From: Prevotellaceae bacterium
Lineage (GTDB): Bacteria; Bacteroidota; Bacteroidia; Bacteroidales; UBA932
DNA length: 13,312 nt
Assembly (NCBI GenBank): GCA_031273485.1
Contig: JAISRS010000399.1
Span: forward strand, 1 to 13,312
Reading direction: 5' to 3'
Part shown: positions 7,441 to 13,312 of the stretch, piece by piece
Layout of the letters: each line of letters begins with the position of its first letter
How positions within the stretch are numbered: the first letter of the stretch is position 1
Notes under the pieces: generated by a model
The model's input: only the letters and a program-made list of their open reading frames with translations
Databases searched by the model: none
What the model was told of the DNA's origin: nothing
Translations under genes and position numbers: made by a program

Positions 7441-7818
7441 AAGTAGACTTTGCATGGGTTAAAGTAGACTTTGCATGGGTTAAAGTAGACTTTGCATGGG
7501 TTAAAGTAGACTTTGCATGGGTTAAAGTAGAGTTTGCATGGGTTAAAGTAGACTTTGCATGGGTTAAAGTAGAGTTTGCATGGGGTGAAGTAGACTTTGC
7601 ATAGGGTGAAGTAGACTTTGCATAGGGTGAAGTAGACTTTGCATAGGGTGAAGTAGAGTTTGCATGGGTTAAAGTAGACTTTGCATGGGTTAAAGTAGAC
7701 TTTGCATGGGTTAAAGTAGACTTTGCATGGGTTGAAGTAGACTTTGCATAGGGTAAAGTAGAGTTTGCATAGGGCGAAGTAGAGTTTGCATAGGGCGAAG
7801 TAGAGTTTGCGTGTGGCG
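7441..7818 (+). repeat. 21-bp minisatellite, 18 full copies
   Basis: Eighteen head-to-tail units of exactly 21 bp with no indels. The core is aagtaga, then c or g, then tttgcat, then a 6-bp tail. Twelve units have c and six have g (units 5, 7, 11, 16-18). Tails are gggtta in units 1-6 and 11-13, gggttg in 14, ggggtg in 7, agggtg in 8-10, agggta in 15, agggcg in 16-17, and gtggcg in 18. The left flank (7429-7440) ends in a partial unit with the same gtggcg tail as unit 18. The forward frame reads VDFAWVK repeats for seven units, then meets TAG in unit 8, which argues against a protein. The pattern fits growth by slippage or unequal recombination. Confidence 0.9.
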
Positions 7819-7859
7819 AAATAACTTGCTGAACTTTTGTTACCGAATTAATTCATAAT

Positions 7860-8789
7860 TCATAATTCCTCATTCATTTGCGCTCTTGATTTGCTTAGCG
7901 TTACAACATATACGCCAAGGAATATCAGTCCGATGGCTAAGCCTTTCATCCATCCGAAGGTATCCATTCCCCACCACACGGCAACAGACGAGGTCACAAT
8001 CGGTTGCACATAATTATACATCACGCCGACGGTGGGTCGCAAGGAACGTTGTCCTACAGGCAACAGCATAAATGTAACAAAGGTGCCGACCACAACAACA
8101 TATAAAACATCCCAGCAGATTGTCGGCGATATCGCCGCAAAATCAATAGTTATAATAGATGTATAGGAAAACGGAAGCATACAGACGGACGCATACGTGA
8201 ACATCCATTTCATCAGCGTCACAGGCGAATATCGACCCGTCAATTCCTTAAACACAACAAAATACGTGGCAAAACAAAACTGTGATAACAAACACAGCAA
8301 AGCCCCCCAAAGACTACTATGCGCAGCATCCGTAACATGCGACCGGTAGCCGCTCACGATGAGCAATATCGCTCCGCCGGCGCCGAGAAAAACCCCTCCG
8401 ACTTTCTTTCCCGTCATCGGCTCTTTCAGGTAAAATGCGGCAATAATCATAGCGATAATAGGACCCGTTGTTACAACAATTGACACGTCGATGGGCGAGG
8501 TCAGCGATACGCCGAACATATACGCCCCGTGATTGAGGATAATGCCGAACAGGGCTGCAAAAAACAAACGAATCAAATCCCTGCGTCCCACCGGCTCCTT
8601 TTTCATCACAGCCGAAGCGATCCAGAACAAAATTGCCGCCCCAAACACCCTGAACGTCGTCAGGGAAATTGCGTTTATGCTGCCGGACAGTAAAACCGCC
8701 TTTGCCATTGGCGCCATCAGTCCCCACAACAGGTTAGCCGCCAATAGCGCGGCATGACCCTGCAATGCTACCGTTTTTGTATTCTTCAT
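7860..8789 (-). CDS. EamA-family (drug/metabolite transporter superfamily) permease
   Basis: The 309-residue protein is strongly hydrophobic and has the usual length and ten-helix layout of a two-repeat EamA transporter. The first repeat covers about residues 12-140 (AALLAANLLWGLMAPMAKAVL near the start) and the second about 160-300, ending VVTLSKS and a charged tail. Typical features are the N-terminal NLLWG motif and the YNYVQPIVTSSVAVWWGMD stretch before the last helices. Members export or import small metabolites such as amino acids, sugars or nucleotide precursors; the substrate cannot be read from sequence. It lies 129 bp downstream of the DUF2520 gene on the same strand, perhaps co-transcribed, though I see no clear promoter in the gap. 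The minisatellite begins only 42 bp past its stop codon. Confidence 0.9.
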   Translation of the reverse strand: MKNTKTVALQGHAALLAANLLWGLMAPMAKAVLLSGSINAISLTTFRVFGAAILFWIASAVMKKEPVGRRDLIRLFFAALFGIILNHGAYMFGVSLTSPIDVSIVVTTGPIIAMIIAAFYLKEPMTGKKVGGVFLGAGGAILLIVSGYRSHVTDAAHSSLWGALLCLLSQFCFATYFVVFKELTGRYSPVTLMKWMFTYASVCMLPFSYTSIITIDFAAISPTICWDVLYVVVVGTFVTFMLLPVGQRSLRPTVGVMYNYVQPIVTSSVAVWWGMDTFGWMKGLAIGLIFLGVYVVTLSKSRAQMNEEL

Positions 8790-8918
8790 CTGTTCAACTT
8801 TATCAGGAATGTAAAAAAGCGAACGAAATTGCAGTCAATCGCCGATAAACACGGCGGAGTAAGATATTTTATCATATTAGATCTTTTTAGAGGTTCCCTG
8901 TTTCTTTTGATTGATTTG

Positions 8919-9692
8919 CTAATACATGGACGCCTCTTGAATATGTTTTGATATTAAACTGTAGATTTCTTTGAGTTCCGGTTTGGTTTGCAGTAAATTC
9001 AGATGCTTTTCCATTGTTGACACATCTCTGCGAACTGCCGGACCTGTCTGTACCGTTTTCGGATTGCCGGAATCGAAGGCTTTCCGCAGAGTTTCTTCCG
9101 TCAGAGGCTTCAAATCCGAAGGGTCGATGCCATATTCGCCGCAAATGTCAAAAGCGCAGGACAGGATGCCGTTGAAGAAGTTACACGCAAAAACCGCCGC
9201 AATATGCAGCCCCATACGCTGGTGCGAATCCAGCACGGCGACTTTATGCGATATCTGTTCTGCCAATTCTTTTATTTCAGCCAGAGTTTCTTTGGAATCG
9301 GCTTCTATAAAAACAGGGATTTCGCTAAAATCTTCCACCGGTCGTGAAGCGGAAAAGGTTTGGAACGGGTACAGCGCTCCGTATCTGTCACAATGAACGC
9401 TAAGCGCTTTTATGTCGGCGCTTCCCGAAACGTGCAATACAATCGCATTGTTTTTGGGCAACAGCGACGCCGCTTCCTCAATATAATTATCGGAAACGGA
9501 CAGGATGTAGAAATCGGCGGGATTCAATTCCGATATTGCGCCTACAGACGTCGCATCAACCTTTTCCGCAAGCTCTTCGGCGTGACTGCAAGTGCGGGAA
9601 TATACTTCGGTGATTTGTACTCCCGCCCTTTTCAGCGCCGGCGCTATTGACGCCGCCAGATTTCCCGCTCCAATAATCGCCACTGTTTTCAT
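8919..9692 (-). CDS. Rossmann-fold DUF2520 protein (ProC/NADP-oxidoreductase-like)
   Basis: The 257-residue protein begins with a dinucleotide-binding beta-alpha-beta unit, GAGNLA at residues 8-13, typical of NAD(P) binding. The N-terminal Rossmann domain runs to about residue 120 and contains the family's YPFQTFS segment. The C-terminal part is a DUF2520 domain with HQRMGLHIAAVFACNFFNG and later QTGPAVRRD, both hallmark stretches. The fold is akin to pyrroline-5-carboxylate reductase and F420-dependent NADP oxidoreductases, but no reaction has been assigned to this family to my knowledge. It lies between greA and the EamA gene on the same strand, 159 bp after greA. I would expect it beside phosphatase or Maf genes in relatives; that arrangement is absent here. 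Confidence 0.88.
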   Translation of the reverse strand: MKTVAIIGAGNLAASIAPALKRAGVQITEVYSRTCSHAEELAEKVDATSVGAISELNPADFYILSVSDNYIEEAASLLPKNNAIVLHVSGSADIKALSVHCDRYGALYPFQTFSASRPVEDFSEIPVFIEADSKETLAEIKELAEQISHKVAVLDSHQRMGLHIAAVFACNFFNGILSCAFDICGEYGIDPSDLKPLTEETLRKAFDSGNPKTVQTGPAVRRDVSTMEKHLNLLQTKPELKEIYSLISKHIQEASMY

Positions 9693-9851
9693 CTACAAAC
9701 GGTAATTTATTTTAAAGTACTTTACCGACAAATAATAAGCAATTCGCCTGTCGTTTCCGGCACAATACTCCGTAACGCCAAGCGACTTGCTACTACTTTT
9801 GTTCGGCTTTAAATTGCTGTATTTTGTTGCCAAAGCAATTAAATTAAGGTG

Positions 9852-10325
9852 TCATATAGAGATATCCAGGATTTCTAATTTCAGTTTACCTGCCGGAATA
9901 TTAACATCCACTGTTTCACCTTTTTTATGTCCCATAAGAGCTTTTGCTATCGGTGTTCCCACCGACAGTTTGTTTTCTTTCAGATTGGCTTCCGTTTCGG
10001 CAACCAAAGTATATTCCATGATCTTTTTTGTCGCCAGATTTTTTAATTTAACTTTGCTCAATATCTGAATTTTCGAGAGATCGATTTTCGATTCGTCGAT
10101 AACTCTCGCATTAGCTACCATACTTTCCAATTTGGAAATTCTCATTTCCAAAAGCCCCTGGGCATCTTTTGCGGCGTCATATTCCGCATTTTCGGATAAA
10201 TCGCCTTTATCTCTTGCTTCCGCAATTTGTCTGGATATCTCCGGACGTTCCACACTTTTGAGGTACTCCAACTCTTGACGAAGTTTTTGTAATCCTTCTT
10301 CTGTAATATAATGAGTTTTAGACAT
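9852..10325 (-). CDS. greA: transcription elongation factor GreA
   Basis: GreA binds RNA polymerase in the secondary channel and stimulates cleavage of backtracked transcripts. The 157 residues match the family. The N-terminal coiled coil (about 1-75) carries the tip motif GDLSENAEYDAA with the catalytic acidic residues Asp42 and Glu45. The C-terminal FKBP-like domain (about 80-157) contains the conserved SVGTPIAKALMGHKKGE segment. The start at 10325 gives MSKTHYITEEG, in line with orthologues. The gene diverges from lpxD, with its own promoter at 10405-10434 and a terminator-like hairpin in the leader (10359-10389), suggesting attenuation. No Shine-Dalgarno site is obvious. Confidence 0.97.
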   Translation of the reverse strand: MSKTHYITEEGLQKLRQELEYLKSVERPEISRQIAEARDKGDLSENAEYDAAKDAQGLLEMRISKLESMVANARVIDESKIDLSKIQILSKVKLKNLATKKIMEYTLVAETEANLKENKLSVGTPIAKALMGHKKGETVDVNIPAGKLKLEILDISI

Positions 10326-10358
10326 GATATTTTAAGTATTAAGTCTTTTTTCTAAAAC

Positions 10359-10389
10359 AAAAAAGAATTCCGCACTTGACGGAACTCTT
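10359..10389 (-). terminator. intrinsic terminator-like hairpin in the greA leader (attenuator)
   Basis: On the minus strand AAGAGTTCCG (10389-10380) pairs with CGGAATTCTT (10372-10363) over 10 bp with one G-U, loop of 7 nt. The T-run follows directly (six T, then G, then four more T). It lies between the promoter at 10405-10434 and the greA start at 10325. The predicted RNA, from about 10399 to the T-run, is about 40 nt. No U-tract exists in the plus direction, so the element belongs to greA. In E. coli, greA leader termination yields short GraL RNAs; similarity here is by layout only. Confidence 0.65.
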
Positions 10390-10404
10390 GTCGATAATTT
10401 GATA

Positions 10405-10434
10405 CAAATGTAATGGTTTTTTTATTAATACAAA
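10405..10434 (-). promoter_or_regulatory. promoter of greA
   Basis: On the minus strand TACATTTG (10412-10405) matches TAnnTTTG, with TTTG (10434-10431) at an 18-bp spacer. The start is predicted near 10399, about 73 nt before the start codon, directly ahead of the leader hairpin. Confidence 0.65.
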
Positions 10435-10577
10435 ATATTTCCACTGATATTTCCGAATTTTGTTTCAAATTTACTTAAATCTTCAAGCTGACAAATAAGT
10501 CAAAAACATGAGGGTACCATGCTGTTTATCTTAATTTTAATTATTGATTTAGTAATCGGATTTACAATAATCATTCT

Positions 10578-10634
10578 ATGAAAAAAAATTTTTTAACAAC
10601 ATTATTCATTTTAGTGTTGTGTGGAATAGAGTAA
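10578..10634 (+). pseudogene. possible remnant of a lipoprotein signal sequence
   Basis: An 18-codon frame reads MKKNFLTTLFILVLCGIE and then stops. Two lysines, a hydrophobic core and a cysteine resemble the start of a Bacteroidetes lipoprotein, but the lipobox is poor (LVLC) and nothing follows. It may be a decayed gene start or chance. It lies just before the lpxD promoter. Confidence 0.2.
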
Positions 10635-10648
10635 TTTCATTATTTTTG
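10617..10648 (+). promoter_or_regulatory. promoter of lpxD-cmk-ispH
   Basis: The -7 element TATTTTTG at 10641-10648 matches TAnnTTTG. A TTG at 10617-10619 gives a 21-bp spacer, slightly long. The leader would be about 30 nt. No other promoter is evident before cmk or ispH, whose starts overlap the gene before. Confidence 0.5.
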
Positions 10649-10686
10649 CAATTATTAAACAAAATGTTAATTATATAAAATTTAAT

Positions 10687-11733
10687 ATGCAATTAAGCGC
10701 AGAAACAATTGCCGGTTATTTGAACGGCACAATAGAAGGGGACGCATCGACTTTAGTATCAGCGCCTGCCCGTATAGAACAGGGTAAACCGGGAACTTTA
10801 TGTTTTCTGGCAAATCCTAAATATGAAAAGTATTTGTACACCACAAAGGCTTCGATTATTTTACTCAATAGAGATTTTGAGTTAAAAAGTAAAATCACTC
10901 CTGTTATCATACGCGTTGATAATGCTTATGAAGGCATTGCGTCCGTGTTGACTTTATTCGAATCGGCAAAATCGGAAAACAAAAAAGGACGTGAATATCC
11001 GTCCACCGTTTCGTGGAAATCCAAAAGAGGAAAAAACTGTTATATCGGCTCTTATGCCTATATCTCCAAAGGAGTCAGGTTAGGGAACAATGTCAAGATT
11101 TATCCGCATGTTTATCTTGGCGATAATGTGGAGATTGGCGACAATACCATACTCTTTTCCGGCGTTAAAGTCTATAAGGGATGTATCATAGGCGCAAACT
11201 GTATCGTACATTCCAACAGCGTTATCGGCGCTGATGGCTTCGGTTTTGCGCCTCAGGCAAATGGGGAGTATAAAAAAATACCGCAAACGGGTAATGTGGT
11301 GATAGAGGACAATGTGGAAATAGGCGCCTGTACCACTATCGACCGTTCGACAATGGGTTCAACAATAATCCGTTATGGCGTAAAGATGGATAACCTGATT
11401 CAGATTGCACATAATGTGGAAATAGGTAAAAATACGGTGATTGCGGCGCAAACCGGAATAGCCGGCTCGTCAAAAGTAGGCGAAAATTGTGTTTTTGCAG
11501 GACAAGCCGGAGTGATAGGTCATCTAAATGTTGGTAACCGAGTGACTTTGGCGTCAAAGAGCGGGGTGTCGAAGGATGTTCCCGACGATAAGGCAATGTT
11601 GGGATTCCCGGCAATGGAAGCGTCAAAATATAAACGCTCGTTTGCCATATTCCGCAATTTGCCGGAACTGAGAAACGACGTGTATGATTTAATGAAAAAA
11701 GTAGCTGAAATAGAGAAAAAAAACGATGAATAA
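10687..11733 (+). CDS. lpxD: UDP-3-O-(3-hydroxyacyl)glucosamine N-acyltransferase
   Basis: LpxD adds the N-linked 3-hydroxyacyl chain from acyl-ACP to UDP-3-O-acylglucosamine, the third step of lipid A synthesis, in the cytoplasm. The length of 348 residues is typical. The N-terminal uridine-binding domain (about 1-98) contains GTLCFLANPKYEKYLYTTKA. A left-handed beta helix of hexapeptide repeats follows (about 100-320), with IGADGFGFAP and the catalytic-histidine segment MDNLIQIAHNVEIG (His242). The C-terminal helix (FRNLPELRNDVYDLMKKVAEIEKK) is the family's acyl-carrier-binding end. The gene is first in a set with cmk, whose ATG overlaps its stop by 8 bp. lpxC, fabZ and lpxA, its frequent neighbours in Bacteroidetes, are not next to it, so a second lpxD copy elsewhere is possible. 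Confidence 0.95.
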   Translation: MQLSAETIAGYLNGTIEGDASTLVSAPARIEQGKPGTLCFLANPKYEKYLYTTKASIILLNRDFELKSKITPVIIRVDNAYEGIASVLTLFESAKSENKKGREYPSTVSWKSKRGKNCYIGSYAYISKGVRLGNNVKIYPHVYLGDNVEIGDNTILFSGVKVYKGCIIGANCIVHSNSVIGADGFGFAPQANGEYKKIPQTGNVVIEDNVEIGACTTIDRSTMGSTIIRYGVKMDNLIQIAHNVEIGKNTVIAAQTGIAGSSKVGENCVFAGQAGVIGHLNVGNRVTLASKSGVSKDVPDDKAMLGFPAMEASKYKRSFAIFRNLPELRNDVYDLMKKVAEIEKKNDE

Positions 11734-12454
11734 CCCATCTCAAAACAACGCTTCTCGTTCGGCAAATATCGAGGACAGGAAAATAATAATAGCAATAGAC
11801 GGCTACTCGTCAACCGGAAAAAGCACTATAGCAAAGGCAATTGCCCGCAAACTGAACTATCTTTATGTCGATACCGGAGCCATGTACAGGGCGGTGACCT
11901 TGTTTTGCATACAAAATAACCTGATCGACAGCGCCGGAAAAGTGTCGGACAAATTGAAATCCATGCTTGGCGACATCAATATCGAGTTTCGTAAAAACGG
12001 AGAAATTGCCGATACTTATCTGAATGGTTGTAATGTGGAAAAAGAAATCCGTTCAATAGAAGTTGCAAATCAGGTGAGTATAGTTAGCGCTATTCCCGAA
12101 GTCAGAGATTTGCTGGTGAAACAGCAACAGCTTATAGGCAAGCGAAAAGGGGTTGTGATGGATGGACGCGATATTGGAACTGTGGTATTTCCCGATGCGG
12201 AACTGAAAATATTTATGACCGCCGCCCCCCACATCAGAGCCGACCGCCGCTTTTCGGAACTTAAAGCAAAAGGCTCAAGGGTAAATCGGGACGAGGTGCA
12301 AAGAAATCTGGAAGAACGGGATTATATAGATACTCACCGCGAACACAGTCCGTTGAAACAGGCTGCCGACGCCGTAATTCTTGATAACAGCAATATGACT
12401 CCCGAAGAACAGGTTGAGTGGCTGTATAATAAAGTGAAGGAATTAGGTGAATAA
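11726..12454 (+). CDS. cmk: cytidylate kinase
   Basis: Cytidylate kinase phosphorylates CMP and dCMP with ATP, feeding pyrimidine nucleotide pools. The 242-residue protein has the P-loop GYSSTGKST at 26-34 and the adjoining YVDTGAMYRAVTLF substrate segment. It also has the central NMP-binding insert with ANQVSIVSAIPEVRDLLVKQQ, the DGRDIGTVVFPDAELKIFM motif, and the lid-region arginines (RADRRFSEL, RNLEERDYIDTHREHSPL). It begins inside lpxD, overlapping by 8 bp, which suggests translational coupling. The N-terminus is about 16 residues longer than that of common orthologues and polar (MNNPSQNNASRSANIED); no ATG, GTG or TTG lies between it and the P-loop, so this start stands. Confidence 0.96.
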   Translation: MNNPSQNNASRSANIEDRKIIIAIDGYSSTGKSTIAKAIARKLNYLYVDTGAMYRAVTLFCIQNNLIDSAGKVSDKLKSMLGDINIEFRKNGEIADTYLNGCNVEKEIRSIEVANQVSIVSAIPEVRDLLVKQQQLIGKRKGVVMDGRDIGTVVFPDAELKIFMTAAPHIRADRRFSELKAKGSRVNRDEVQRNLEERDYIDTHREHSPLKQAADAVILDNSNMTPEEQVEWLYNKVKELGE

Positions 12455-13312
12455 GTTGACAGTTGAAATAGATCATCGTTCGGGATTTTGCTATGGCGTG
12501 ATTAGAGCCATCGAAACAGCAGAAAAAGAACTGGATAAGGATGGAGTACTGTTTTCGCTGGGCGAAATAGTGCATAATAATGTGGAGGTCGAACGCCTTA
12601 AAAATAAGGGTTTAACTACTATTTCGCACAACGATATCAGGGATATATCTCCCGGGAAAATGCTCATCCGGGCGCACGGCGAGCCTCCCGATACTTACAA
12701 AACGGCTCAAAATTCCAATATCGAAATAGTGGACTGCACTTGTCCTGTTGTGCTTAAATTGCAGGAACGCATAAAACAGGCTTACGAAACAGCAAAAACA
12801 GAAAACGGTAATATTGTTATTTTCGGCAAAAAAGGACACGCCGAAGTGAACGGTCTGGTGGGACAAACCGAAAATAATGCTGTTGTGATCGAAAATATTG
12901 ATGAAGTAAATCAGATTGATTTTACCCGTCCTGTTTTTTTGTTTTCGCAAACAACAAAAAGTATCGAAGAATTTGAAAAACTGTGCGGAACAATAAAAGA
13001 GAAAATAGAGGAATCGGGCGGAGATGTATCTAAATTCAAGGCGTATAACACTATTTGCAGACAGGTGTCGGGACGGAAACCTCATCTGGAAAAATTCGCA
13101 AAACAACACGATGTGATAATATTTGTGAGCGGCAAACAAAGTTCCAACGGAAAAGTTCTGTATCAGAGTTGTAAGGATTTTAATCCCGATTCGTATTTCG
13201 TGGAACACAGCAACGATTTAAACCCCGAATGGTTCATAGGTCATCATTCCGTAGGTGTCTGCGGAGCGACATCTACACCAAAATGGCTGATGGAAGAAGT
13301 CGCCAAAGCTAT
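12447..13312 (+). CDS. ispH: 4-hydroxy-3-methylbut-2-enyl diphosphate reductase (3' end cut by window)
   Basis: IspH (LytB) is the iron-sulfur enzyme of the last step of the non-mevalonate pathway, reducing HMBPP to isopentenyl and dimethylallyl diphosphate. All three cluster ligands are present: Cys15 in SGFCYGV, Cys99 in DCTCPVV and Cys204 in NTICRQVSGR. Substrate-pocket motifs EIVHNN, RAHGEPP and GHAEVNG are also seen. The frame runs off the window after 288 codons, close to full family length, so only a short tail is missing. I choose the GTG at 12447, which overlaps the cmk stop and has AAGGA 5 nt upstream. TTG at 12456 would give a start closer to orthologues (TVEIDHRSGFC) but lacks good spacing. 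An extra cysteine (Cys97) sits two residues before the second ligand. Confidence 0.95.
   Translation, partial: MNKLTVEIDHRSGFCYGVIRAIETAEKELDKDGVLFSLGEIVHNNVEVERLKNKGLTTISHNDIRDISPGKMLIRAHGEPPDTYKTAQNSNIEIVDCTCPVVLKLQERIKQAYETAKTENGNIVIFGKKGHAEVNGLVGQTENNAVVIENIDEVNQIDFTRPVFLFSQTTKSIEEFEKLCGTIKEKIEESGGDVSKFKAYNTICRQVSGRKPHLEKFAKQHDVIIFVSGKQSSNGKVLYQSCKDFNPDSYFVEHSNDLNPEWFIGHHSVGVCGATSTPKWLMEEVAKA

Larger units (their letters stand above)
6959..7859. other. 901-bp gene-free region dominated by 21-bp-period repeats
   Basis: The stretch contains the DUF1080 promoter, a three-unit 21-bp cluster (7225-7287) and the 18-copy minisatellite (7441-7818). Positions 7120-7200 hold decayed intergenic phrases; the string tttttagaggttc there recurs near 8885. 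I see no gene. A stop-free minus-strand frame runs from 7852 to 7334 through the array but has no usable ATG, GTG or TTG start. Confidence 0.6.
10326..10686. other. divergent intergenic region between greA and lpxD
   Basis: This 361-bp region holds the greA promoter and leader hairpin on the minus side and the lpxD promoter on the plus side. Positions 10435-10577 show nothing I can name. At 10578-10634 a very short frame reads like a signal peptide and then stops; it is listed separately. Confidence 0.6.

Noticed and set aside
7398..7604. Forward reading frame with VDFAWVK heptads as a repeat protein
   Set aside because: It stops at a TAG inside unit 8, several later units carry the same TAG, and the frame is a by-product of a 21-bp repeat.
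7441..7818. CRISPR array
   Set aside because: Units are head-to-tail with no spacers and no cas genes nearby.
8844..8862. CGCCG/CGGCG hairpin between the DUF2520 and EamA genes as a terminator
   Set aside because: The 5-bp stem is not followed by a T-run on the minus strand.
9794..9801. Plus-strand TACTTTTG as a promoter
   Set aside because: No -33 element at the right distance and no plus-strand gene or terminator-ended transcript follows; it would only run antisense into greA.
9807..9841. Inverted repeat aattgct/agcaatt downstream of greA as its terminator
   Set aside because: The stem is about 7 A/T-rich pairs and lacks a convincing U-tract on the minus strand.
12612..13208. 198-codon minus-strand frame opposite ispH
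   Set aside because: It is a shadow of ispH, whose iron-sulfur ligands and pocket motifs are intact on the plus strand.

Overview
The window looks like an ordinary chromosomal segment of a low-GC member of the Bacteroidetes, most likely order Bacteroidales. The evidence is a two-gene methylmalonyl-CoA mutase very close to the Bacteroides type, several promoters of the phylum type (TTTG or TTG, about 19 bp, then TAnnTTTG), few Shine-Dalgarno sites, a secreted DUF1080 protein and a lipid A gene. No transposase, integrase, phage gene, CRISPR array, rRNA or tRNA was seen.

Layout. Positions 1-296 are gene-free and repeat-rich. Positions 297-4358 (minus) hold the mutase operon: small subunit mutA, then large B12-binding subunit mutB. 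It fires from a promoter at 4396-4427 with a leader of only about 30 nt. Diverging on the plus strand at 4798-5493 is a stand-alone class I glutamine amidotransferase. An 826-bp gap follows with a good candidate small RNA gene (promoter 5717-5747, terminator-like stem ending at 5890) and a 143-bp MITE-like element with perfect 22-bp inverted ends (6092-6234). A secreted DUF1080 protein lies on the minus strand at 6320-6958. The next 900 bp are gene-free and hold two sets of 21-bp repeats: a three-unit cluster (7225-7287) and an 18-copy minisatellite (7441-7818). Then come three minus-strand genes: an EamA transporter, a Rossmann/DUF2520 protein and greA. Diverging from greA is the plus-strand set lpxD-cmk-ispH with overlapping ends, an apparent operon whose last gene runs off the window.

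How the genes work together. MutA and MutB form the heterodimer that interconverts succinyl-CoA and methylmalonyl-CoA in the propionate pathway. lpxD, cmk and ispH serve lipid A acylation, pyrimidine nucleotide supply and isoprenoid precursor synthesis: three housekeeping jobs in one transcription unit. GreA rescues backtracked RNA polymerase, and its leader carries a hairpin plus U-tract directly after the promoter, which suggests attenuation and release of a roughly 40-nt RNA.

No clearly new multi-gene system is visible. The signals most worth following are the candidate small RNA at 5754-5890, the greA leader attenuator, and the 21-bp-period repeats, one of which recurs 7 kb away at 36-56.
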